From Nitrospira sp. (GTDB taxonomy: Bacteria; UBA9089; CG2-30-40-21; SBAY01): a DNA stretch of 12,064 bases. The notes beneath the pieces are model-generated. The model was given only the letters and a program-made list of their open reading frames with translations, did no database searches and had not been told where the DNA came from. This document shows, in pieces, positions 6,001 through 12,064 of this stretch (positions within the stretch are counted from its first letter, which is position 1; every line of letters begins with the position of its first letter). The DNA lies in the NCBI GenBank assembly GCA_005239945.1, contig SBAY01000132.1, forward strand, positions 1 through 12,064. The letters run 5' to 3'. The position numbers and the translations under genes are program-made.

Positions 6001-7038
6001 CTTTATTGAACCACCTTTGACGGCACGTTGAGCCTCCATAAGAATAGTTTTAGCCCTTTCGCGTTCTTGTCGGGATTCTTCAACAAATTGTCGTGCTTGT
6101 TCTTCAGCAATTTTACTTAAATTGGCATAAGCAATAGCCTGTTCTTGTGCTTTTTTAGATGCGGCTATTTTAAGAGAAGCCCAATTGATAGTTGCCTGAG
6201 CGGATTTTGCCTGAGAAATAGCTCTTTGTGTTGTTATTTCCGCTGCTTCGATGGTAGCGTTGGCTTCTTCTTCGGCAGAACGAGCGCTTTCTGCCTCTGC
6301 CATAGCCTTAGCCTCTGCTGCCTTTGCCATTTCTACGGACATCTCGATCTTAACTATAGTATTGGCGACCTCCTCCATAGCTAATCTCACCCGCGTTGCT
6401 GTTTCCTGAGCGATTACCTCTTTGAGTTTAGCCTTTTCCTCTGCACCCCTGGCAATTTCTATTTCTGCTTTAGCCTTTGTCGCAAATTCGATTGATTTAG
6501 ATGTCTCTCCTTTGTTAAGACTCTCTGTAGCAATTTCAAGGAATTTTTCTGCCGTTTCTCGATGTAATTCTGCCTCCTGTTTGGCTAATTTTGCCTCTTG
6601 CCTGGCTACTTCAAGTTCTGCGCGTAAATTTGCCTCGTGAGATTTTGCATCTTCAAGGGCTATTTGAGCCTTTTCTTGTTCTACTTTAGCAACTTTTGCT
6701 GAGGCTAATGCCATAACTTCAGCTTGTTTTGCCGCCTCCTTTTTCATCAATGCCTTTTTCTTGGCTAACTCTATTGTCCGACATAATGCCTCTACCTCTC
6801 TGACTGCTTGTTCGGCAACCTTAGCATCTGCTTTAGCCTCTGCCTCGGCCATCGCAGCTGCCTCTGCTTCGGCTACTGCCCTTGCCTCGGCGGCCCAGGA
6901 AGCCTCTACCTTCTTCTGCAGTTCCTCAACCGTTACCTCAGTATATGCTCCTTCTACCTTAAAAGGTAGCAAAAACATTACACTTAAACAAAACAGACTA
7001 CCTATCAAATTTATTGATATTTCCTTCCTTTTCTTCAT
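5998..7038 (-). CDS. Secreted Ala/Glu-rich coiled-coil protein, function unknown
   Basis: A 346-residue protein with a clear signal peptide: MKKRK, a hydrophobic stretch (about 9-26), then a likely cut after KVEG (27-30). The rest, from about residue 35, is an almost unbroken charged helix rich in Ala, Glu, Lys and Gln with no Pro, suggesting one long coiled coil. Examples are AEAEAAAMAEAEAKADAKVA near 56-75 and the later AKAAEAKAMAEAESARSAEE. Only one Cys (86) lies in the mature part, and there is no visible lipobox, anchor or enzymatic domain. It resembles TolA-like stalks, LEA-like proteins and envelope spacers in composition only, so I do not assign a family. The ATG at 7038 has an exceptionally strong ribosome site. 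Its promoter and a hairpin-forming leader lie upstream, so it is probably made in quantity. HU follows 92 bases downstream. Confidence 0.8.
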   Translation of the reverse strand: MKKRKEISINLIGSLFCLSVMFLLPFKVEGAYTEVTVEELQKKVEASWAAEARAVAEAEAAAMAEAEAKADAKVAEQAVREVEALCRTIELAKKKALMKKEAAKQAEVMALASAKVAKVEQEKAQIALEDAKSHEANLRAELEVARQEAKLAKQEAELHRETAEKFLEIATESLNKGETSKSIEFATKAKAEIEIARGAEEKAKLKEVIAQETATRVRLAMEEVANTIVKIEMSVEMAKAAEAKAMAEAESARSAEEEANATIEAAEITTQRAISQAKSAQATINWASLKIAASKKAQEQAIAYANLSKIAEEQARQFVEESRQERERAKTILMEAQRAVKGGSIK

Positions 7039-7047
7039 TGTCTCTAT

Positions 7048-7059
7048 ATCACCTCCTTT
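7048..7059 (-). promoter_or_regulatory. Extended Shine-Dalgarno site of the coiled-coil gene
   Basis: The minus strand reads AAAGGAGGTGAT, complementary over 12 bases to the usual bacterial 16S rRNA 3' end; the plus strand is literally ATCACCTCCTTT. It lies 9 bases before the ATG at 7038, counted from its 3' end, and supports that start. Confidence 0.85.
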
Positions 7060-7064
7060 TTTTT

Positions 7065-7145
7065 GACAGGATTAACAGGATTGACAGAATATTTTTAATT
7101 TGTTTTTATCTTATTAAATAATCCTGAAAATCCTGTAATCTTGTC
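7065..7145. repeat. Imperfect inverted repeat in the coiled-coil gene leader
   Basis: The left arm (7065-7093) is built of ACAGGATTA, ACAGGATTG and ACAGAAT units. The right arm (7117-7145) contains ATCCTGAAAATCCTGTAATC and reads as an imperfect reverse complement, with a few mismatches and single-base gaps. The spacer of about 23 bases is A/T rich. It lies between the proposed start of transcription and the ribosome site of the coiled-coil gene. Confidence 0.7.
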
Positions 7146-7165
7146 TAATCAAATTTACATTTATA

Positions 7166-7195
7166 ATAATATCATAAATTTACCACTTTTGTCAA
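7166..7195 (-). promoter_or_regulatory. Promoter of the coiled-coil gene
   Basis: Minus-strand TTGACA (7195-7190), an 18-base spacer and TATTAT (7171-7166) match 6/6 and 5/6 of the consensus. Transcription would start near 7159, giving a leader of about 120 bases that includes the imperfect inverted repeat. Confidence 0.65.
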
Positions 7196-7246
7196 GAATT
7201 TTTAAAATATTTTTTTATTTTATCTCAACAAAAAGTTAAAATTTAC

Positions 7247-7275
7247 TTGACTTATTGCAAAATCTGTTGTATCCT
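7247..7275 (+). promoter_or_regulatory. Promoter of the EF-G2 gene
   Basis: TTGACT (7247-7252), a 17-base spacer and TATCCT (7270-7275) match 5/6 and 4/6 of the consensus. Transcription would start near 7282, just before the inverted repeat, giving a leader of about 110 bases. Confidence 0.5.
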
Positions 7276-7284
7276 GTTAGGATA

Positions 7285-7366
7285 AGGTGTCAGGTGTCAG
7301 AAAAAAGGGATAAAAACTCTTCTCCTAACTTTTTACCTGATAGCTGACACCTGATACCTGATACCT
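7285..7366. repeat. Heptamer-based inverted repeat in the EF-G2 leader
   Basis: AGGTGTCAGGTGTCAG (7285-7300) pairs with CTGACACCTGATACCT (7344-7359) over 16 bases, with one position that would be a G-U pair in RNA. A further GATACCT (7360-7366) extends the right side. The unit is a heptamer, AGGTGTC or AGGTATC. The 43-base spacer contains a TTCTCCTAAC stretch. The 11-mer TCAGGTGTCAG occurs here twice (7290-7300 and, inverted, 7344-7354) and again at the pgpA/cinA junction (2541-2551, inverted). Confidence 0.8.
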
Positions 7367-7375
7367 AATTTAACA

Positions 7376-7381
7376 AGGAGG
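7376..7381 (+). promoter_or_regulatory. Ribosome binding site deciding the EF-G2 start
   Basis: AGGAGG at 7376-7381 directly abuts the ATG at 7382 and lies 9 bases before the in-frame ATG at 7391. Only the second spacing is usable, so translation should start at 7391. Confidence 0.85.
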
Positions 7382-7390
7382 ATGAAAATA

Positions 7391-9463
7391 ATGAGTCTAC
7401 AACCACAAAACATTAGAAATGTAAGTATTATTGGACATGGAGGAACAGGGAAAACTACCCTAGCCGAGGCGATGCTTTTTAACGCTAAACTTACCAATAG
7501 ATTAGGCCGTGTGGATGATGGAAATACGGTTTTAGATTTTGACCCGAGTGAGATTGAACGAAAAATTTCCATTAGTGCCGGCTTAGCTCATCTAAATTGG
7601 AGAGACCATAAAATTAATCTTATCGATACCCCTGGCTATATGGATTTTATCGGGGAGGTAATTCGTAGTTTAAGGGCTGTAGACTCTTGTATCGTCCTTG
7701 TAGATGCGATTCAGGGGGTCGAGGTAGGAACTGAAATAGTCTGGAACTATGCCAATGAACAGAATCTTCCACGAATGATTTTTGTCAATAAAATGGATAA
7801 AGAAAATGCCAACTTTCATAAATGTTTAGACGGGATAAAAGAGGTATTGGAGACAGAAGCCACTATCGTTCCGGTGCAATTACCCATGGGTGAGGCGGCA
7901 AATTTTAAGGGAGTGCTTGATTTGATTAAATTAAAAGCCTATACCTATAAAGATGGTCAAGAACAGGTTGGGGAAATTCCAAAGGAAGATTTAGACAGGG
8001 CAAATAAATACCGGGAAAAATTAGTTGAAACCGTAGCCGAAACATCGGATGAATTAACTGAAAAATACTTAGAAGGTATGGAATTGGATGAAAAAGAATT
8101 ATTGACGGGTTTAACTAATGGGATTAAGTCAGGTAAAATTATCCCGGTAGTTTGCGGCTCAAGTTATAATAATATGGGAGTCAATTCGTTATTGGATATG
8201 GTCATAGATTTCTTACCCTCTCCGGTTGAGCGAGGGGATACTATAGGCATCAAACCAGATGAAAAAAGACCTTGTTCTTTGACGGCTCCATTTAGTGCCC
8301 TGGTCTTTAAGGTAATTAGTGACCCGTATATTGGGGAGATGAGTCTTTTCAGGGTGTATTCAGGGACAATCCATTCCGGAGAGGAACTCTATAATCCGGC
8401 TACGAATCAAAAAGAAAGGGTGCCGCAAATTTGCCTGGTTATGGGTAAAAATAGAAATGAAATCCCTGATATTGGTTGTGGAGACATTGGCGCCTTAGTC
8501 AAATTCAAAGGTGCTACGACAGGTGATACATTATGTCCACATAACGCACCCATTGAATTTGCCAGGATAACATTTCCGGAATCCACAACCGAGGTTGCGA
8601 TTAATCCTAAAACCAAGCAGGACCAGGAAAAGATGAGTCTTGCCTTAACCAGGCTTCATGAAGAGGACCCCACATTTAAAATCCGCTATGACCATGAATT
8701 AGGGCAAACAATTGTTTCCGGAATGAGTGAATTGCATGTTGATATAATACTGACTAAATTGCAGAAAAAATTCGGGGCAGAGGTGAATATCGAGAAACCC
8801 AAAGTTCCATATCGAGAGACAATTAAATCTCACGCTAAAGGTGAAGGTAAATACAAACGGCAAACAGGTGGTAGAGGACAATATGGACATGCCGTAATTG
8901 AGATTGAACCAATAGCCTCAAATTCAGAAACCTCATTTGAATTTGTCAATAAAATCTTTGGTGGTGCTGTTCCAGCAAAATATATTCCACCAATAGAAAA
9001 AGGTGTTAAGGAAAAGATGGGCAAAGGGATATTAGCCGGCTACCCGATTCTCTGGGTTAAGGTAACACTCAATGATGGTAGTTTTCATGAGGTAGATTCC
9101 TCTGATATTGCCTTTCAATTAGCCGGCTCTTTTGCCTTTGAAGATGCCTTTCAGAAGGCAAATCCTGTCTTACTTGAGCCTGTTATGGAGGTAGATGTCA
9201 AAGTCCCGGATGAATATATGGGTAGTGTCGTTGGTGATTTAAATAGCCGACGAGGCAGAATCTTAGGTATGGAACCCCTGGGTAGAACGCAAGTAGTCAA
9301 GGCATCTGTTCCTCAGGCAGAAATGTATAAATACTCCACCTCATTACGCTCTATCACCCATGGAAGAGGGGTATATCATGCCCAATTCTCTCATTATGAA
9401 GAAATACCCCATCAATTAGCAGAAAAGATAATCCAACAGGCACAGGAAGCAAAGAAGGAATGA
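7391..9463 (+). CDS. fusA2: Elongation factor G-like GTPase (EF-G2/FusA2 type)
   Basis: A 690-residue translational GTPase with full EF-G architecture. It has a P-loop GHGGTGKT (15-22), a switch I region ending in ERKISI, DTPG (79-82) and NKMD (133-136). Domain II follows (FRVYSGTIHSGEELYN), then domain III (DPTFKIRYDHELGQTIVSGM), domain IV (GGRGQYGHAVIEIEP, GSFHEVDSS) and domain V (RRGRILGMEPLG). The P-loop GHGGTGKTTLAEAML, in place of AHIDAGKTT, and DDGNTVLDFDPSEIERK mark the second EF-G class (Thermotoga TM_1651, mycobacterial FusA2) rather than the main FusA of the str operon. Reports on this class range from translocation activity to no ribosome-dependent GTPase, so its role here is open. 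The start at 7391 follows from the AGGAGG spacing. No str-operon genes are near, and the YfhO gene has its own promoter downstream. Confidence 0.9.
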   Translation: MSLQPQNIRNVSIIGHGGTGKTTLAEAMLFNAKLTNRLGRVDDGNTVLDFDPSEIERKISISAGLAHLNWRDHKINLIDTPGYMDFIGEVIRSLRAVDSCIVLVDAIQGVEVGTEIVWNYANEQNLPRMIFVNKMDKENANFHKCLDGIKEVLETEATIVPVQLPMGEAANFKGVLDLIKLKAYTYKDGQEQVGEIPKEDLDRANKYREKLVETVAETSDELTEKYLEGMELDEKELLTGLTNGIKSGKIIPVVCGSSYNNMGVNSLLDMVIDFLPSPVERGDTIGIKPDEKRPCSLTAPFSALVFKVISDPYIGEMSLFRVYSGTIHSGEELYNPATNQKERVPQICLVMGKNRNEIPDIGCGDIGALVKFKGATTGDTLCPHNAPIEFARITFPESTTEVAINPKTKQDQEKMSLALTRLHEEDPTFKIRYDHELGQTIVSGMSELHVDIILTKLQKKFGAEVNIEKPKVPYRETIKSHAKGEGKYKRQTGGRGQYGHAVIEIEPIASNSETSFEFVNKIFGGAVPAKYIPPIEKGVKEKMGKGILAGYPILWVKVTLNDGSFHEVDSSDIAFQLAGSFAFEDAFQKANPVLLEPVMEVDVKVPDEYMGSVVGDLNSRRGRILGMEPLGRTQVVKASVPQAEMYKYSTSLRSITHGRGVYHAQFSHYEEIPHQLAEKIIQQAQEAKKE

Positions 9464-9511
9464 TGTAGTTTCATCATCACATCAAATTCACCTGCTCCCA
9501 TAAAATTTTTA

Positions 9512-9540
9512 TTGACATAGCGCTAATGATGTGGTAAAAT
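9512..9540 (+). promoter_or_regulatory. Promoter of the YfhO-family gene
   Basis: TTGACA (9512-9517), a 17-base spacer and TAAAAT (9535-9540) match 6/6 and 5/6 of the consensus. Transcription would begin near 9547. This excludes a GTG at 9531, which lies between the two boxes, as the start codon of the downstream gene for transcripts from this promoter. Confidence 0.72.
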
Positions 9541-9593
9541 TATCTTTAGAATTGGGTAAAAAGAAAAAGGTAAAAAAGACACAAACAACCAAT

Positions 9594-9599
9594 GAGAGG
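9594..9599 (+). promoter_or_regulatory. Ribosome binding site of the YfhO-family gene
   Basis: GAGAGG at 9594-9599 lies 9 bases before the ATG at 9609 and favours that start. Its last four bases (GAGG) can pair with CCTC at 9604-9607, so the site may be partly hidden in a small hairpin. Confidence 0.6.
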
Positions 9600-9640
9600 T
9601 TTGCCTCGATGAAGCTTGCTTCGTTGAGGCCTGCCTCGTT
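9596..9640 (+). repeat. Three 15-bp palindromic tandem units over the YfhO gene start
   Basis: The units are GAGGTTTGCCTCGAT (9596-9610), GAAGCTTGCTTCGTT (9611-9625) and GAGGCCTGCCTCGTT (9626-9640). Each contains an inverted repeat (GAGGC/GCCTC type). Units 2 and 3 differ by a paired A-T to G-C change that keeps the palindrome. In frame they encode a five-residue repeat of the form x-x-A-S-[ML]. Confidence 0.85.
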
Positions 9641-11894
9641 AAAATTCAGGCTTTCCCGAATTGATTTATTAGCCATTGCCGGGCTATTGGGAGTAGCCCT
9701 GGTCTATTTTTTTAAAGCCGCAACTGGCCAGGGGATATTCATCACCGGCGACCTGACCTTAAGTGACCTGATGTCCCAATATTACCCCTTTAGACATTTC
9801 CTGTCCGATTCATTAAAAGGAATGACTCTGCCGCTTTGGACACCATATATCTTTGGTGGGTATCCTATCTTAGCCCAGGGAGAGATGGGCGCCTTCTATC
9901 CATTGAATCTTTTGCTCTTTTCCTTTCTTGCTCCAGATATTGCCTTCAACTACTCGGTCATCCTGAACTTTTTCCTCGGTGCCTTGTTTCTCTTTTTATA
10001 TGCCCGGGTACTTAATCTAAACATCACCTCATCTTTATTAGCCGCTTTTGCCTTTTCCTTCTCGGGTTTTTTTGTTATGCAAATAAGGCATATCAATATG
10101 ATAAATACAGCCATCTGGATACCGTTACTCTTTTTATTGATTGAACTTTACTTTAAGGGAAAGAATATAGTTTATATTGTTTTTGCCGGGATAGTTTTTG
10201 GCATTCAGGTATTAGCCGGTCATTTCCAGATTGCTTATTACTCGGTAGTGGGCACCTCGTTATATTTCTTATTCAAACTATGTCAGGATTACTTTCAGGA
10301 AAGCAGGTTAAAAAGGAAAACTCTATTTTCCCTTGATATGTTAAAACCCTTACCAATGAGGATATGGATTTTAATATTGATATTTGTTATGGGGGGTGGA
10401 TTGAGTGCCCTGCAAATATTACCTACTTATGAATTTACTCAACAAGGGACAAGGGCTCAAGGAATGAATTTCGAAGAGGCGGTTGGTTGGCCATATCCAC
10501 CAGCACATCTTATCACCTTTATATTCCCTTATTTTTACGGTGATTATGCGGACGCTACCTATCATGCGGAAGGAACATTAGCCTGGGAAAATTGCGGCTA
10601 TGTAGGTATAATAACCTTAATATTAGCTATGGTCTCATTAATCCTATTCAAATCTAATGGTTATGTCCGATTTTACAGTCTATTTTGTATTTTATCATTA
10701 TGTCTAGCTATGGGGAAATATACCCCTGTATTCAAATTATTCTGGACTTATGTGCCTGGGGCAGATTATTTTAGATTTCCTAATAGATTCTTGTTATTTG
10801 CCGCATTATCACTCTGTATATTAGCTGGATTTGGAATGAATTATTTACTCAATAAAATCAAAGGTAAAAAATTAAGGGCAAAACTCGCCGTGTTCTTCCT
10901 GACCATAACCATTCTGGATTTATTTGCCTTTGGCCGATGGCAAAACCCTACCGTTTCTCCAAAAGATTGGTTTGCAAAACCAGAAACAGCAAAATTTTTA
11001 GCCCAAGATAAAGATAATTTCAGGATGTGCAGTTTTGGAACTAATGAGTCCTGGCGAATGGTCTATTCCAAATCATCTGGCTGGAAAGGTAAAGACCTTG
11101 CTCTCTATCTCAAACATAGAGAGGTCCTTGAGGAAAATTTCAATATGCTCTATCATCTCCCGAGTTTTTTCGGCTATCCTCCCAAAAGTTTTGGACTGCA
11201 AAGGTTTTCGGACATTTACTATTATCTGCTTTACCAAACACTTAAACTTTATGGCAGGCCTAATGAACCCCTACCCTTTACCAATCCGGATCCCGCCTTC
11301 TCAAAGATATTGGGAATAATGAATGTAAAATATATCCTTTCTTTCTGGGAAATCAATGACCCGAATTTAGAGGTCGTCATGAAGACAGATTTTAAAGGAG
11401 AGATTCCAGATGTAAAGGTGTATAAAAATAAGCAATTCTTACCCAGGGTCTATGTTGTGCCCAAGGTAAAACAAATTAATGAAGGGGAAATAATAAGGGA
11501 ACTAAGTAAAGAGGGATTTAATCCTTATGAGTGTCTCCTCTTAGAGGAGGATGCCCCACAAGGTTCAGGGATGATTGAAGGCTCAACATCTAAGATACTT
11601 GAATACTCACCTCTAAAGGTCGTCATCCAGGCAGATTTGACTTCTGATGGATTTTTGATTTTAGGTGATACCTATTATCCCGGCTGGAAGGTTTTTATTG
11701 ATGGTAAAGAAGGTAAGATATATCGTGCCAACTACCTTCAGCGGGCAGTTTTCCTTGAAAAGGGTAAGCATAAAATCCGCTTTGTCTACGACCCTCTTTC
11801 CTTTAAACTCGGGGTTTTAATCAGTCTTATTACCTTAGTTTTAATGCTAATTTACCTTGGATATAGATGTATTTTGGTAATTGGTAAACGATAA
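9609..11894 (+). CDS. YfhO-family membrane protein, probable GT-C glycosyltransferase
   Basis: A 761-residue polytopic membrane protein. After a short basic N-terminus comes a first membrane helix (about 17-35), then an extracytoplasmic loop with an acidic GDLTLSD segment, QYYPFRHFL, LPLWTPYIFGGYP and AFYPLNLLLF. This order is characteristic of YfhO proteins (PF09586), and an early acidic residue is typical of GT-C enzymes. About ten further helices follow to near residue 440, then a soluble domain and a C-terminal YYPGWKVFIDG...GKHKIRFVYDP (about 689-730) and a last helix. In Firmicutes, relatives glycosylate lipoteichoic acid using lipid-linked sugars; the acceptor here is unknown. The frame is open from a GTG at 9531, but that lies inside the promoter and lacks a ribosome site, so I take the ATG at 9609. 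A TTG at 9552 remains possible. No sugar-nucleotide genes adjoin. Confidence 0.82.
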   Translation: MKLASLRPASLKFRLSRIDLLAIAGLLGVALVYFFKAATGQGIFITGDLTLSDLMSQYYPFRHFLSDSLKGMTLPLWTPYIFGGYPILAQGEMGAFYPLNLLLFSFLAPDIAFNYSVILNFFLGALFLFLYARVLNLNITSSLLAAFAFSFSGFFVMQIRHINMINTAIWIPLLFLLIELYFKGKNIVYIVFAGIVFGIQVLAGHFQIAYYSVVGTSLYFLFKLCQDYFQESRLKRKTLFSLDMLKPLPMRIWILILIFVMGGGLSALQILPTYEFTQQGTRAQGMNFEEAVGWPYPPAHLITFIFPYFYGDYADATYHAEGTLAWENCGYVGIITLILAMVSLILFKSNGYVRFYSLFCILSLCLAMGKYTPVFKLFWTYVPGADYFRFPNRFLLFAALSLCILAGFGMNYLLNKIKGKKLRAKLAVFFLTITILDLFAFGRWQNPTVSPKDWFAKPETAKFLAQDKDNFRMCSFGTNESWRMVYSKSSGWKGKDLALYLKHREVLEENFNMLYHLPSFFGYPPKSFGLQRFSDIYYYLLYQTLKLYGRPNEPLPFTNPDPAFSKILGIMNVKYILSFWEINDPNLEVVMKTDFKGEIPDVKVYKNKQFLPRVYVVPKVKQINEGEIIRELSKEGFNPYECLLLEEDAPQGSGMIEGSTSKILEYSPLKVVIQADLTSDGFLILGDTYYPGWKVFIDGKEGKIYRANYLQRAVFLEKGKHKIRFVYDPLSFKLGVLISLITLVLMLIYLGYRCILVIGKR

Positions 11895-11965
11895 CCTGAT
11901 TTTTATTTAGTGCTCTGTCACACATCAACTGATGAATTGCAATTATTTACCTAAATGAAGTCCAA

Positions 11966-12040
11966 GGTTATCAGTAATCGGTCATAACCAATTACTGCTT
12001 TCTCTTTACCGATAACCTTTTTCCCCGATAACCGATTACC
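11966..12040. repeat. Word-repeat region after the YfhO-family gene
   Basis: GGTTATC and GTAATCGGT words on the left (11966-11982) face inverted copies on the right: ACCGATAACC (12008-12017) and GATAACCGATTACC (12027-12040). ATAACC and ATTACTG (11984-11997) add internal inverted copies. Pairing is possible in several registers but none is perfect. It resembles the other intergenic repeats of the window in plan but uses a different word. No terminator with a U run is visible between 11895 and the window end. Confidence 0.7.
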
Positions 12041-12064
12041 AGATTCCACTTCGGATGGTTAAAT

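Larger units (their letters stand above)
7039..7390. other. Divergent control region between the coiled-coil and EF-G2 genes
   Basis: This 352-base stretch has no gene. From left to right it holds the coiled-coil ribosome site, an imperfect inverted repeat (7065-7145), a minus-strand promoter (7166-7195), an A/T-rich stretch with T and A runs (7196-7246), a plus-strand promoter (7247-7275), a second word-type inverted repeat (7285-7366) and the EF-G2 ribosome site. Each gene thus has a leader of roughly 110-120 bases with a repeat hairpin in it. Confidence 0.75.

Noticed and set aside
6145..7066. Plus-strand open frames opposite the coiled-coil gene (Ser/Ala/Cys-rich)
   Set aside because: They are mirror frames created by the biased Ala/Glu codons of the minus-strand gene. 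They have no ribosome sites or family features.
7382..7390. EF-G2 start at the ATG at 7382
   Set aside because: AGGAGG directly abuts this ATG, leaving no spacing. The ATG at 7391 has a normal 9-base gap.

Overview
The window is AT-rich bacterial chromosome carrying eleven protein genes, all intact by their family landmarks except cinA, which lacks one domain. I see no phage, transposase, CRISPR array, tRNA or rRNA. The content is core: membrane phospholipid synthesis, tRNA modification, a nucleoid protein, a second-type EF-G and a YfhO-type glycosyltransferase. The source is probably an uncultured or little-studied bacterium. That is an inference, based on families of short word repeats packed between the genes and on no single taxonomic marker, so I do not name a phylum. 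Strong AGGAGG-type ribosome sites and TTGACA/TATAAT promoters show a conventional sigma70-like system.

Layout. Bases 1-73 hold a perfect 20-bp inverted repeat, then a MOT1-family molybdate/sulfate transporter gene (+, 74-1207). This converges on, and overlaps by its stop codon, a long run of minus-strand genes read from right to left: a secreted Ala/Glu-rich coiled-coil protein (5998-7038), an HU-family protein (5627-5905), a small zinc-ribbon protein (5420-5602), miaB (3826-5181), pgsA (3060-3653), pgpA (2534-3055), a shortened cinA (1773-2519) and thpR (1204-1776). pgsA-pgpA-cinA-thpR is a tight operon with gaps of 4 and 14 bases and one ATGA overlap. Its promoter matches consensus at all 12 positions and lies so close to the pgsA ATG that the mRNA should be leaderless.

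Bases 7039-7390 form a divergent control region with one promoter facing each way. To the right lie a FusA2/EF-G2-type GTPase gene (7391-9463) and, behind its own promoter, a large YfhO-family membrane protein gene (9609-11894). The window ends in another word-repeat region.

How the genes fit together. PgsA makes phosphatidylglycerophosphate and PgpA dephosphorylates it to phosphatidylglycerol. CinA/PncC recycles nicotinamide mononucleotide and ThpR acts on RNA 2',3'-cyclic phosphates; these two commonly travel with pgsA/pgpA. MiaB modifies A37 of tRNAs and EF-G2 is a translation-factor relative.

I found no clearly new multi-gene system. The most notable signals are (1) the leaderless consensus promoter of pgsA, (2) a CinA without its N-terminal COG1058 domain, next to a repeat word, (3) at least five intergenic inverted repeats with one shared plan but unrelated words, two of which supply the end of a neighbouring gene, and (4) three 15-bp palindromic tandem units over the start of the YfhO gene.
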